Positions 1-11,937 of a stretch of DNA of 27,299 nt are shown piece after piece; the stretch's first letter is position 1, and each line of letters opens with the position of its first letter. A program made the position numbers and the translations under genes. Source of the stretch: Elysia marginata (Eukaryota; Mollusca; Gastropoda; Plakobranchidae); contig BMAT01007073.1 of the NCBI GenBank assembly GCA_019649035.1, positions 137,742-165,040 of the forward strand, read 5' to 3'. The notes below the pieces were generated by a model, which ran no database searches, was not told where the DNA came from, and was given only the letters and a program-made list of their open reading frames with translations.

Positions 1-1308
1 TTTAGCTGGACTTTTTTTAAATCTTTCTCTAGCGCTTTGTACATTTCTTTCGATCTTGGCTGTCATTAATTGTCAGAAATTTTAGAACGAAAAAGGAATA
101 AAACATGGACTTGAGGTCGTTTCATTCATCAGTAAGCCTATCATTCTAGTAGAAAAGGCGGGCGTTGTCACCTTTTGCCAGAGCGATGGAAACTGAAGAG
201 CGCTGGTTTTCATGTAGTAAACAGAGCGTTCCCTTGCTCAGATAGGGCTGCAGCAAAACGGGTTCAAATCACGCTATTACACTATGACCTCGCAAAAGTT
301 CTGTGGTGCAACTCTCCAAAGGTCATGTTTTATCTAGAAAGTAATCAGTAAATCACCACTACTAGTTTTGTGGATCAGTCTGCCTCTCTGTGATAATATG
401 TGTTTGGGGCTAAAAAACAAAACACAATATATTCCATTTTAAAATGCTTTCAGCAATAGAAAAGACGGCTTCGACAGTTTTGCTTTTGCTCAAGTGAAAC
501 GTTCAATTCAGACCACATATATGATAAAAACGTAGACAAATTTTTTTTAAATTAGGTTACGAATAAAAGCCCCGAAATGAATTACCAAAAAAAGGCAACA
601 CAGGCTGATTTTAGAGAAATAAATAGAGAGTATAACCATGTAACGTTTTACAGCATGCTCGTGTGTTTTCACATGTTCTTAAAGACTAATAATTATTAGT
701 CAAACTTTGCCCAAATTTTCAATCAAACTGTCTCTCTCCAACAACGTACTTAGTTGGGTTTAATTGAGAACACTTCTAGCCGGGAAATTAAGACAGTAGC
801 CTCGAAGAGGGCTCACAGCTAATTACTATGGAGTATTGTCTATTACCGGTACATTACTTTGCCGAGATAATGTGATTGTTATGTTTAAAAAGACGTATGT
901 ACCGGTTATAGGTCGCTTCACATGACACGTATTCTGAACGGAAGACTCTGGACCGGAGACTTTGAAAAATATTAGTCCATATGGGGCTGTTTCAGGACTA
1001 ACCTCGCTTGTGTGTAAAATTCTTAATGGTGGGCTCACCAGCCATAGTTCATTCGAATAACTCTAGTATAGAACCTTAGCCTAAAAACTCACCGTTGCCA
1101 AAGGGAACTTTTCCTTAACAGCCCCATTATACATATTATCAACTATACACCAGCAGCTTTCACGCGTTATTTGAAAGCAAAAACGGATCACAGCCGGTTG
1201 CCTGTCCAGAGTTGCCACGAGGATACTCGTCATGTGAAACGACCTGAAGCCGATTGTCACCCAGTACTGCCGACCCATCTATCTCCCTCTCTCTTGCTGT
1301 TTCTCCAG
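1..1308 (+). other. Intron upstream of the first visible HDAC6 exon
   Basis: No coding exon is recognisable here on either strand. The short open frames lack domain motifs and are not bounded by matched splice sites. The last 35 bases are a pyrimidine-rich tract ending in TCTCCAG, which serves as the acceptor for the exon at 1309. Near 260 there is a sequence resembling a Pol III B box (GGGTTCAAATCAC), which may be a decayed tRNA-derived SINE head; that reading is weak because no A box is clear. Confidence 0.6.
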
Positions 1309-1461
1309 GGTGCCCAGCAGATGTTTGCAGTCACGCCACTGACGTGGTGCCCTCATCTAACAGAAGTGCGACCTGTCCCGTCTGGTGGATTGGACAGTCA
1401 AGCTCCATGCAACACCTGTGGCGATCTCTCCGAGAACTGGGTGTGTCTTACCTGCTACACG
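1309..1461 (+). CDS. HDAC6: HDAC6 exon, first half of ZnF-UBP
   Basis: The exon has 51 codons and runs from GAQQMFAVTPLTWCPHL to WVCLTCYT. The acceptor is TTTCTCCAG after a long pyrimidine tract and the donor is ACG|GTAAGT. It carries six zinc ligands: C and H of WCPH, both Cys of PCNTC and both Cys of WVCLTC. The exon ends in phase 0 at the point equivalent to human CYQ|VYCGRY. The open frame continues on both sides, but that sequence bears no resemblance to HDAC6 and is read as intron. Confidence 0.93.
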
Positions 1462-4400
1462 GTAAGTCCGAGGTCACTTTTTGAGATCACTTCAGCCTGT
1501 GGGCTATATTACCGGTACTGGGTTAGCATTACTCCCGATGTCAATAAACAAAGTAGGCTCGATCACTGAAATCAGTAAAACAAGATGGTATTCGCGCTGC
1601 TGTTGATCAAACTCACGTGACTTAATTCAAATGATTAGGGAATCGAACACGTATTTTGTGCAAATTGGCCGGCTAACTCGAGATACATGTAGTGTCACAG
1701 ACTTCCAACTATTTATATGTTACTTATAGGTAGAACTTGGTATTTTTTTATAGGTAGAAGTCTGTATGCTTTTTAAAGGTAGAAGTCTGTATGTAGTGTT
1801 GAGGTTCTTTCACCTGATGCGTATGCCCTACCAAATTCAATGGCGGGGTTATGAGCTGGAGACTGAATAAAAAATTGTTTTATGCTAGTTATATCCTTCA
1901 CGGCGTCACGATTTTAGAAATTTATGTCTTCACAACAAAGCCTATCATGATTTGGAAGTCCAAATTTTATCTTCGGAATCAGGTGACCTTGAAATATTTT
2001 GCTGTGGATATTATTCAAAATATTTTCACAAGGGTTCAATTACCCCTTCCTCCCTTTTTTTAGGGGTACTCTTCTTTCCGTGACTCGTAAGTTTCTCAGT
2101 GAAAGGCGAGACGTATTATTTAATAATTGATGGTCTCAGCACCTCTTGCGCCCCGTCTTAACACTCGCCTGCTTTTTGGACGACTTCTTTATTAGATGAC
2201 TGCCGAATATTGTCTCTTCAGGGTGCCAGAGCTGTCGCAAAAAATGTCACGGTCAACTTGAAACGTTAGTAGATTTTTTTTCTTCGATTTGAGAATTCAC
2301 GGCACATTGCCAAGGTGACATTTTTGCAAATTGTTCGTGACAGGGTGCTCTCTTTTTTCCATATTTTTTAGTTAAAAGGGTGGTCTAAATGGCCTCTAGT
2401 TTTGGCATGTCTTTTCTCACGTGGTTCAATTAACCGCATCCTTATCGCTAAACCTGGATAGCTTGGGACCCAGCTGCCCAGAAAGCGTTTACTGTAGTAA
2501 GATTTCTTTGAGAGAACAAAAAATCTTACGTTTTAGGCTTGGTACCAGTACTGCAGTACGCTTGCTGTGAATTCGTTGTTTTCGGGAAGGTGGTGCCATT
2601 TGTTTGGCTGGTGTTTATGCAACTCTACGATCAAGTGGAAACATTCTGACCTGGACCAATATTGCAATGTTTTTTTTCTTTTTTTTTTCTTTTTTTATAT
2701 GAGAAAGTATGATTTATGGGATGTATGTACACATGCTTTAATATGTTCTCTTTATTTCAATACTAAGTACCATGCTGTTAATCTGTATGTTCGACGAGTT
2801 CTTCATTGTTTTACTTTTTCTTTAATTCATTTTGACAAGCTTGATTAATACAACCTGAATAGCACATTATGTAAGAGACAAGTGAGTGTTATGGGCAAGT
2901 CAGGTTTCAATGCACAATGATATTCCGAGTCGTACACGCCAGGCAATTATATTGAGGGCTCCCTGAAGTCTCCATTGTTTTTTTAACTTACTATACTAGT
3001 CCTAAGGGCGAACTTGGTTGGGGCTTAATCTGTGTACTTTTCGGGATGCGTCCATTTGAAAAGTGCAAACCACAAAAGCAAAGATCTAAACCAAGTTCTA
3101 CCGTTTTATGTCTCAACCAAGGAACGGCGAAAAGCATCACTAGCTTCACTGCCTTTTGAAAGTATGTGTGTGTGTGTGTGTGGTTGTTTTTTTTTTTAAC
3201 AGAGTCCGAGGAACAGTGGCGGGATATTAGCTCTCTGAGTTTAGTCACGACTAGTACATCAGCGCTGTGTCCAGAGTGTTCAACTCTGAACCTCATGTTT
3301 TACAATGGTTCTGCACAGCTCACCGCTAACTTAATAGTTAAAAGAGTGTAACGTTGCGTATAAAATAGAAGGCTACTCAGCCGCCTCAACCCATTTGTAG
3401 TTAACCAAGTTGGTGCCGAGGAATAAACTGGGTTCAACTCAACCGTTGCGTAATTTGGTCGTGCAACAAGGAAAAGAGAGAGAATGGGTAGCCTATTGCA
3501 TATTAACAAAATTTTGAGTTCACACCCCGAATTGAAAACATCAAAGCACAAACACGTGCAACCTTTTTTATATCCATGCATGCTAATTGCTATGACATAA
3601 ATTTACCGTATACGGATTGCAATGTTGGACAAAATCAACCCATGAGAAACATTTGATGAAAGAAAATATTTATAGCTTGGTTAATTTTAGCTCTTTTTCT
3701 TGTTTTCACTTGATAGTTGGTCAGCCGAGAAATCGCAGTGCAGTAGCACCAGAAGAATTGATGTTTTTGCATGCACTCTTTTTGTTGGTAGCAAGTAAAT
3801 TTAACAATTTGCGTGAATTACAATTTTACATATAGAAATGGAAGCCGAAAATGCACACTGTTATCTGGTTTCCAATATGTTGAATGTACGAGCACAAATT
3901 CACACTTTTTAAGCTGCTTTTTCTACGTTCAGATGTATGAAACTCACTTGTTATTAAACTGACTGCTACTGCTTCAGGTGGAATGTAGCCGCTTCGTGAA
4001 CGAGCACATGCTGTTCCATCGCTTGGAGACCGAGCACAACATGGTCCTCAGCTACTCGGATATCAGCGTCTGGTGTTATGCCTGTGACAGTTATGTGGAT
4101 AACCCGGTGAGAATCATACATGGGCTGTCATTGTTCGTTTACCTTTTTGCTGGCACCAGCCATGATGTTTTAAGTAGTGGCAAGATTTGTATGGATTTTA
4201 ACGTGTAAATATGAATTTGCATAGTTATGAATAAATTAGACCTTATTTAGATTTACCGTTACACAAATGAGATTTTTCAAATCGCATGTCAATCTGTCTC
4301 GGTGGAGAACGTGTAGCAGATAGTCCAAAGTTCAACCAAATGTCTATTATTTGTAAAGAGGGCAGTAGTATTGTTTTTGTTGGGGTTTCTTTTTTAATTT

Positions 4401-6208
4401 TTTTTTAAGCCAAAACCAATTATGTTTGCCAACTATGAACTAGGTATCTGTATGTTATTACTATGATTCGGACTTTATCGTAACTGGCAGGTCTACTGAC
4501 CTAGTTCTCCGGCTCACAGAATCCTAAGCTTGTGACCGAAATAGTCGCGAGTTATCTTCAAGACTTCAACTCAATTGACCTAATTGTGGCTGTATGTTAT
4601 TATTGCTCCGCTCCAGTACCGCGGTATGATTATTCTTCCAACTTCCGTAAATGGATCTATATCATACACCGCATCATTAATCAGCTCGAGAAACCACTGT
4701 TTTAAAGGAAATGAAATGATCCTATGAAAAGTAGATCCATCAGATAAATAGGCCTCAGGAATATTTAAAACGACCCGATATCAAAAGTAGCTAGTCTTTT
4801 GGTCATGATTTAGTGTCCTAAAACATTTTTTATCTGTTCGTATTGCCTACTATTGTAAAAACTCTCGTACCTTTCGCTCTTATCCACTTTCTAATTCCAA
4901 CGTGTCTCATCAATCTGGTGCGTGGGCCATATGTCCGTAGTGACTGGACAAATAATTTCACGAGCTATACATACTTAAAATGAATTAAGGAGACACGTGC
5001 CACGACGTACCTCTTGATACAGACGCCTTGGGCGTACGTAATAGTGTTATACTATGCAAAGATGTTTTTTCTTCACGTAGTGTGAGCGACGAAACTGCTT
5101 AATTTCAGCCAGAATATTATTTAAAGAGGTCTGTGATTTAAGTATGGTCTTGTTTCCTCAACCGTCGTGGTCTAGTAGACACTCTGCCTTCCCACCTAGA
5201 AGTCCGCGGTTCAAGCCCCTGGTTCTGCAGGTCTGCGTTTAGGGCCTTGAGAAAGGTTGTTTGCACTTATTTCTTCGTCACATTGGGCTTTATATGAGAT
5301 CCCAGTTATAGGCAGCGAATGCTCAGGCCCGTGTGCTAGAGTTATACGATTCAACTGCTCCTGCTATGTGAGTTCAGAAGGTTATTTGCTTAGTTATGGG
5401 CTGTCGCTGAGAGCACACGTGAATTTGGCGCCCCTATAAAAACGCACTTTATCTTTCTGTTCTAACGATAGCGTTGCCAAATGCAAAAGTAAAAAAAAAT
5501 ACAGCAACACAGGCAGCAACAACGAGATAAAAATATTTGATATTATTTTCCTTCGTAGAGAGTACAAGTTACCAGTTATTTAGTTTTCTTTAACAAAGTC
5601 TAAGTTGCACTGTAGATGAAACGGACGAAAAGCGCCGTCGATGCGAGTGATCTAAGTATTTGTTGGAAACTGAGAAGAAAAAAAACTATAAATTTAACTT
5701 CTTGCTTCTTTGACACTTCCGTTCACCCAAAGTGACTAACGCGAGGGTTGAAGTAGGCCAGATTGCTGGAAAGGGAGAAAACAAGTTAGCGGACACACAG
5801 AAGCATGGTCAAAACAAACACACAAAGAAGAGGCTTAGGAAGCAGACAGTCAAGAGAACAGCAGAAAGGGCTTGGGAGGCAGAATAGGAAGGGGCCAGAG
5901 AGAGATAGACAAATACAGTCAGAGACAGGCAGACAGAGAGACACAGAGAGGGAGAGCGCGTGAGTTATTTAGGCGTGTAATGCGTGTCCTGGACTGGAAA
6001 TAATTTTGATGTTGCTTCCTGTTTCTTTTTAATTAATTAATTCGCATCAACAGAGTTGTCCCTGTGTCCCAAAGCAGCTTTCACCTAAGTAGTGTGCTAA
6101 CCTTGATGTTCCCTGTTTCTTGTTTTTCTGTATCTCAAGGTTCTTCTGGAGGCTAAGAACGCTGCCCATCTCAGCAAGTTTGGGGAACCCTTACCAGGGA
6201 TGGGCTGA
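1309..6208 (+). CDS. HDAC6: Histone deacetylase 6, C-terminal ubiquitin-binding zinc finger (three last exons)
   Basis: Seen: three exons (1309-1461, 3978-4106, 6140-6208) join in phase 0 to give 116 codons plus TGA. The product matches the ZnF-UBP (BUZ) domain that ends animal HDAC6. It has WCPH, PCNTC and WVCLTC, then VEC, NEHMLFH, EHN and WCYAC, which supply all twelve zinc ligands of the human domain. Conserved ubiquitin-tail contacts include the Arg after the seventh ligand Cys and the Trp and Tyr of WCYAC (human R1155, W1182, Y1184). The end KFGEPLPGMG aligns with human [10 protein letters not shown] without length change. Known for the family: HDAC6 is a mainly cytoplasmic tubulin/HSP90 deacetylase. 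Its zinc finger binds free ubiquitin C-termini and links aggregated protein to aggresomes and autophagy. The catalytic domains are expected upstream, outside the window. The gene converges on the membrane-protein gene on the other strand. Other UBP-finger proteins (USPs, BRAP) fit less well because of the C-terminal tail. Confidence 0.94.
1728..1795. repeat. Short tandem repeat, about 2.7 copies of a 24-25 bp unit
   Basis: The motif AGGTAGAA recurs at 1728, 1752 and 1777. The second and third copies share AGGTAGAAGTCTGTATG exactly, separated by T-rich spacers. It lies inside the HDAC6 intron and has no evident function. Confidence 0.85.
3165..3182. repeat. (TG)n microsatellite
   Basis: Nine TG units followed by a T-rich run, within the HDAC6 intron. 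Confidence 0.9.
3978..4106 (+). CDS. HDAC6: HDAC6 exon, second half of ZnF-UBP
   Basis: The exon has 43 codons and runs from VECSRFVNEHMLFH to WCYACDSYVDNP. The acceptor is GCTTCAG|GTG and the donor CCG|GTGAGA. It supplies the other six zinc ligands (Cys of VEC, both His of NEHMLFH, His of EHN, both Cys of WCYAC). Compared with human YCGRYING the local sequence is ECSRFVNE: the Arg is kept, Gly becomes Ser and Tyr becomes Phe. Confidence 0.93.
5161..5452 (+). mobile_element. tRNA-derived SINE, copy 1
   Basis: The head has a Pol III A box (TGGTCTAGTAG, 5168-5178) and B box (GGTTCAAGCCC, 5208-5218) about 30 bp apart, as in a tRNA. It is followed by a body ending in CCTATAAAAACGCACTTTA. The body shares TGTGAGTTCAGAAGGT and the GTTTAG...CCTTGAGAAA stretch with the second copy at 14478-14787, which shows a repeated family. 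It is unlikely to be a functional tRNA gene because no acceptor-stem pairing is obvious and it is part of a repeat. Exact ends are uncertain. Confidence 0.8.
5815..5960. repeat. Purine-rich low-complexity tract
   Basis: This is a run of degenerate AGACAGAG/GGGAGAG motifs just upstream of the last HDAC6 exon. It looks like decayed simple sequence. Confidence 0.7.
6140..6208 (+). CDS. HDAC6: HDAC6 terminal coding exon
   Basis: The acceptor TATCTCAAG precedes 22 codons from VLLEAKNAAHLSKFG to EPLPGMG, then TGA at 6206-6208. It aligns with human [22 protein letters not shown] over its full length, so the stop is in the expected place. Confidence 0.92.
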   Translation, partial: VLLEAKNAAHLSKFGEPLPGMG

Positions 6209-9200
6209 CAGATGTCACTCACTGCCTGGGATGAACTCACTGTTGCAAATACATTACATAACCAGGGACTGTAAATTAATTGCATATTGCAGTATATAAC
6301 AAGTCGAAGCGTTAGGAAAAATTTTTTTTATGCTTTTATTTTAATATACGGTAATGTTATTTGATTTGACATGAAAGAACTTGATTCGCGAGACAAGATC
6401 GTTGTGCTCCTCCTGCCTGTGTTTGTATGTATGTCTCTGCATGTCTCGCTCTCTTGTAGTCAATATGTGGACTTAAACAGCCTTAGGCACGAATTACAAT
6501 AGTATGAATCATATTGAGCACAGAACTAGTGGGCAAGGCGGGTACTTCGGTATAGACAGAGGAAATGTGAGTAATAGATTTAAACAGGCAGACGAAATGT
6601 GAGTAATAAATTTAAATACATGTCCATCCTTTGCAATCTGAATATTTTTAAGTTATGCTTGATCTTAAGATTATGAATGTCTCTCATCCAGGGAGAATGA
6701 CGGTTGGAAATTTCTTTTTTAAGAAAATGTTATTTCAAGTTCAATGCTTTTTTTTTCTTTTTCTGTATTTTCTAAGTCAACGAAAGTTTTCATATCTTCT
6801 CTCAAAATATGTTAGTTTTATGAAATCTTTGACGTTTGGAAGCTTCGACAGATGTCTTGTTTGAACACCAATGCTTTTGAAGGTGTAAATTGGTATATCT
6901 GACTCATTCTCCTCGGACGCGAGACAGATACATGTACATTGTTTGTTACGCACAAGTCCTGTTTGCTGTTATGTTTAGAAAGATGCTATTGAAACTAAAA
7001 CTGCTCAAATCCTTATTTTTCCCTATGTTTTTTTCTTTTTAAATATTCATATCTTCTGTCACTTTAAACTTTATCAGGGATGCATTAATTTATAAGTGTT
7101 CCTGTATTTGGACACACAAAGGAACTTCTTGTGACGTAAATACACAGACTCATTATACATGATTGTGTTTATTCCACATACTTAGGCCAATAAACGTCAC
7201 CCCTTGTGTGCTTACTTTTTTTAACCAAAGCCCTCAGATTTGATAGGTATTGAGGATATCTTTATTCAAGTATATTGTATATTGCTTATTATATCAGAAA
7301 CAGTTTCATATTCAGAAGTTTTCTGAGAAATCTAAGTCATAAAAGAAATGCTACCATTATGTGACATAACTACTCAGGAAATGTTCAGATCTCAAGTGTG
7401 ATTCATTTGATAGAATAACAATCTTAATGTGCCACAACTCACAGCATTAGGTTGGCATTTTTATGGTTTTAAGATATCTCTACCTACCTATAAAAGTATG
7501 AATTGTGATACTTATCAAGCTTGGTTTATCTACTGCAGGCAGAGCCTAATTAATTATTTATTTTATTGAATTACTAGCAGAATCATATCATAGTGCTCAG
7601 CAAATGAAGCAACTGTTACCTTGAGCTCAGAACTTATGGATGTGCTTGGAGCAAAAATTCATGGCAGCTAGCTATCAGTGTTTTTGAGCCTCATGGCCTT
7701 CTGTAATAAGTAATACTCAGATGTTTTCCCCTTTTGTTTTGATTTGGAAAAAAGAAGTTATAGAACATGAGTTGGTTTGACTGGTGGTTTGGGTTTATGT
7801 TAATTTTGAACACGTTTGGCTAAATGTCCAGCTTGTGTAAGAGAAATTTAAACATTTCTATATTGTAATAGTTTTGTCACTTTTTAAAGTTAATGCAAAT
7901 AACAAACAGATATCGCACTTATCACTACAAGCATTTGAATATTGTTAAAGCACACTGAATTTGTTAAAGGCTTCTCTTCTCCAAATTAAAATGAAGTCTG
8001 AGAAAGCCTGTGGCCTGTGATGAACGGCTTTTGTCTGAAACAAGTATTTGGGACTTTGACCAAAAGTTCAGATTGTAGCATTTATGATGAAAGACAAAGT
8101 ATTTTTAGGGACAGCAATGAAAATACAAAAAAATTGTTTTTAAAAGGCTTTTACCCTAGATACATTTGAAAGCGCTATATTGTGCATTGTTGCAAATTTT
8201 ATCCAAGACCTAAGAGATTAAAGAGAGGGGGGGATCAAAATTGAAAATCTGATTGTGATCCATGAAAAAATTTTAAGTGTGACTATTTCTTGGTGAGTTC
8301 ATATCAAATTTTAAACACACAGCATTGAGATGTAATTTAACAAAACCCACTTACACCAGGCCCATTATCTTTTTTGTTAGTTTTAAAGCTACTTTATCCT
8401 TACAAAAAAAAAGATACGATCCAAATTGATGCTTTGTAACATTGTAAATTTAGAATAAGCCTGACTGCAAGATTTTCGTCTCTTTTTTTTAAACTGGAAA
8501 AATAGAATTCTACATAAACTATAAAGTACATGTATTTTTAAAATAGCTTAAGCTATGGCCAACTTTTCTATTAAGTTTCTAGTATTTGATTTAGTCCTAT
8601 TTATCACTACAAGCAGAACAATATGGTTAGACTTAGAGGAATGTATCATTTGTTTAAAATCCATTCACATGCAATAAGTCTTAATTTAAGCGCAGCATTA
8701 TTATTAACGATTGTAAATGATGTCATCTGACCTTAATTTAATTATGAACTTACAACTGTATCAAGAATAAACTTGTTTTTCTAAGATTTTTGTAAGTTTG
8801 ATCCAGCATTTATTTTTCTCCTCCATGTTAACTTGATCTCAGTTTTCCATTCCTGTTCATATAGTACAGTGGGGCATTAGTTCTTGATCAACCTTGGATT
8901 AGTGTTCCTTTTCTTATGTGTTTGATAGTGGCCACATTGTTTTAGCTATTGGTTATAGTTTCATACCCGACTACCAATCTTAGACCTATGTGTTTATTAT
9001 TAAAAAAGAACTAAAGTCAGAAAACTAACCATGGCAACGAGGCTTCACTAGACATAAGTAGATATGATAGTTGTAGGTAGATCACTTCTGGACCTGCAGT
9101 TACAGCAATCCTCCTCGGTTAGCTGGCTTGTTATTGATTGGTATAAACAAGATTATGTAATGCGGCCACTTGCCCTGAGTGCGGCCAGGTGTGTAGGCAA

Positions 9201-9600
9201 AGCTTATGTTCGCTTAAGATTAAAGTTCAAGTTGTAAAGTTCAACAATTCATTGATCTAGGTCAAGACACCAGTTACACACTAGCTGCAGGCCTAAAAAT
9301 CACACAGCTCTACAAACTGGCCTCAGTTAGGTCTGGCCGCACCTGGTCACTCTACTTAAGCTGGAATTTCATGTTTTACACAGTTCAAGGATAGACTTAT
9401 AGAATGCATGCAGCAAATGCACTGGCAAAGAGAAGCTACCCAGATTCGCCGGGAGCCTCTATTACAAGCAGAATTTGAGTTCTACAAACTGACCGCGGCT
9501 ACTGACTACTCTAAATACATAGCTTGGTTCATTGTATTTAGAATTGCCACCCATCAACACCTCAGTAAATTTTAATAAACCTATGAAGTATTGTTTTTTT
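6209..9600 (+). other. HDAC6 3' UTR and downstream flank
   Basis: No coding exon is seen on either strand. The first sense AATAAA after the stop is at 6605-6610, about 400 nt into the UTR. Others are at 7189-7194, 8766-8771 and 9574-9579, so the true cleavage site and UTR length cannot be fixed from sequence. The 9060-9530 part is less AT-rich and includes a short inverted pair, GTGCGGCCAG (about 9179) and CTGGCCGCAC (about 9333), of unknown meaning. Confidence 0.6.
6562..6625 (+). repeat. Two-copy 32-bp direct repeat over the first AATAAA
   Basis: GAAATGTGAGTAATA followed by RATTTAAAYA occurs at 6562 and again at 6594. The first copy reads AATAGA and the second AATAAA. This is the nearest poly(A) signal candidate to the HDAC6 stop. 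Confidence 0.75.
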
Positions 9601-11738
9601 TTTTTTTATTTTGGCCTAAGGCACATCAGTTTAAAGATTAAAATAAGAGCAATGAATTAAGACACCACCATGAAAAATCTTTTCTATACCGGTACACTTT
9701 TAGAATATAATTCTATACACACATTCAAAAAAAAAAAACTTGATATTAAATTGACATGCTATGATTCATTGGAAGAAACATTCAGGGGCAGGAGATGCAA
9801 ATCACAGACAGATAGTTTTCAAATAGATTTTAATTCACAAAAAATAGAAAAATGTCAAATACATTTTATACAAACTATTTTTAAAGGATGACTGCCTTTA
9901 TCTATTATTAGCATGGAAAGACGCACTAAGCCTGGTTTATCATTCACATGAAAGAAGACAGCATTTAACTAACAAAATACATTGTGGCTTTAATGCAATT
10001 CAAATAATATAGAATCATATAGCAAAAATGTGTTTACTATTGGGTTGTATTGCACTGACTGATCACTCATGAAATATACCCAAAAAAAAAGAAATCATCT
10101 CCCATCTATATGAGTTTGCTAAAGTACCTGCAATTTAAATAAACATTCAGTCTTAAAGAGTAAGAAATGTCGTTATCATAAGTTTTATCATCATTCATTA
10201 ATTTTAAATTTTTTTCCATGTCCTGTATGCTCAGTTTTCCAAGGAATACAAGTTACAGTAGAACATGGCAAGTGTGGGATTCCAGGGTTCACAAGAAAAA
10301 TCCCACTGTAGGCATGTTCCCGCAGGAATGTAAAGGGGAGGTATTAAAAAAAATTTTTTTTTATTTTTTTTTGATGGCACTCACATCTATGAGGGTCTCA
10401 TCTCTTTACTATCCTCATCCCTTTACTCTCCTCTTTGTCCACATTGTTTTGCNCACCAACTTGTGAACTGGATAAAGGCATGCACGAAACTTGCACTGGC
10501 TGGCTGAATGCAGTGCAACTGCAAGCCAAATCCATAATGAGCCTACAATCCTATGTAGACTTTCCCGCTGTGTTTACAGAAGTGTTCTTTGTTTAAATTC
10601 TTAGTCTATTCCTCTATAACTAGCTCTATTCCTCCCACTGTATCCATGTTCTTGCCCATTATACACATGCACAGGCAACAGACTTTATGTAGAAAAAAAA
10701 AAAGGGAATTCCTCATAGGTCCCGCAGTAGCGGATGCCGCTATAGTTGAGCACTACTGTAATTGTTTTGGAGTAACATAAAATGCCAAACAATTTGATGG
10801 CTATGCTAAAAAATACAGACCTTGAAAACTTAAACAATGTTGAAGTTAAGCTCTGAAAAGATTAGTCACTTCCTGCCTTATATAAGCAGTAATAACACCA
10901 TGAACAATTGTTACAAGATGTCATCATCAAACAATGAATAAAAATAAGGCAAATTGTTAATTTAGCCTTCAAGACATCTCTTTCAGTCAAAATCTGTTTA
11001 GCGAATGTAAAGCCCATCCAAAATGTATAAAGAAAAAATAAAGCTTAAGAAAAACAATTTTTATACAGTGTGAGTTAGCAAAAATTTTTGGCAAAAACAA
11101 TTGCATTGAATTGAAAGAGGAATGAAGTCTCGTGGGTATCTGAGAACTTTAAAATGCACAAATACATTCACATTGTGTGTAGAGAAATTGCATAAGTACT
11201 TCTGGCAACCTCGATACAAATGGTTAGAAAACTTTTCTTTATCCTAAATACTTAAGGTTAGCTGCAAGTGTATAAAATAAAATAAGCAGCAATAAATTTC
11301 ACACATTTACAGTCACTAACAAGTCACTTGAGATTATAAAAAAAAAAATAGAAAGTAGCACAAATGTTCAAGCAGTGGCGATCTGATTTTTTTTTCCTTT
11401 TTGCTTAAAACTCCCAACTTTTTACTTAACAGAGAGTTTTAAACCAAAGTTTCCACTATTTATTTTTAATGCTATAAATTTCTTATAAAGATTGCATCCA
11501 AACACTATCAATCAAGTAGACTATTTTGCTTGCCAGCCAATAATTTTTTTATAATCTTTATAATAATTTATGGACATCATACAACTTGTATACAGTGAGA
11601 AATGCAGGCTTGGCTTTCTTCTGAGAACTACACGTGAATAATTTGAACAGCTAAAAGCAATTTTTTAAAGAGCTATACAAGACTAGACTCAGTAAATTTA
11701 ATGTGCAAAAGTCCCTGCTTAGTCCTGAATAATTCATT

Positions 11739-11937
11739 GTCTCCGAGTCCATACGTTGTGTGTGGATGCAGAAGTAGTTTCATGCTGTGACTACCTACGG
11801 TCCTTGAATTGACTGACAAAGAAATTATTCCATTTACCCGTGTTGTAAAGTACCATGGCACACTTCATCCACACACCATACAAGGTTACAGCATGAAACT
11901 ACCTCCGCATCCACACAACAGGCACGGACTCGGAGAC
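11739..11937. repeat. Inverted repeat, 53-bp arms with 93-bp loop
   Basis: The arm at 11739-11791 is the reverse complement of 11885-11937 at 45 of 53 positions. Shared blocks include ACAGCATGAAACTAC, GCATCCACACA and GGACTCGGAGAC. The transcript of either strand could fold as a long hairpin. It lies in the region between the two convergent genes. It may be a foldback transposon remnant or a 3' UTR dsRNA structure; no target-site duplication is evident. Confidence 0.85.

Larger units (their letters stand above)
1462..3977 (+). other. HDAC6 intron
   Basis: The intron is about 2.5 kb with GTAAGT donor and TGCTTCAG acceptor. It contains a small tandem repeat (1728-1795), a TG microsatellite (3165-3182) and T-rich runs. 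The short open frames inside it are AT-rich and show no domain signature. Confidence 0.8.
4107..6139 (+). other. HDAC6 last intron
   Basis: The intron is about 2.0 kb, from GTGAGA to TATCTCAAG. It holds one full-length-looking tRNA-derived SINE in sense orientation and a purine-rich AGACAGAG tract. No coding exon is seen. Confidence 0.8.

Noticed and set aside
1171-1569. 132-codon open frame read as a single exon or small gene
   Set aside because: Only 1309-1461 matches HDAC6, bounded by a strong acceptor and donor; the flanking residues are intron translated by chance.
5168-5218. A possible tRNA gene (A and B boxes)
   Set aside because: The same structure recurs at 14486-14539 as part of a longer shared sequence, and no acceptor stem is obvious, so it is a SINE head.
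9179-9342. Short inverted pair GTGCGGCCAG / CTGGCCGCAC as a mobile element
   Set aside because: Arms are only 10 bp, with no matching flanks or extended homology; too weak to call.
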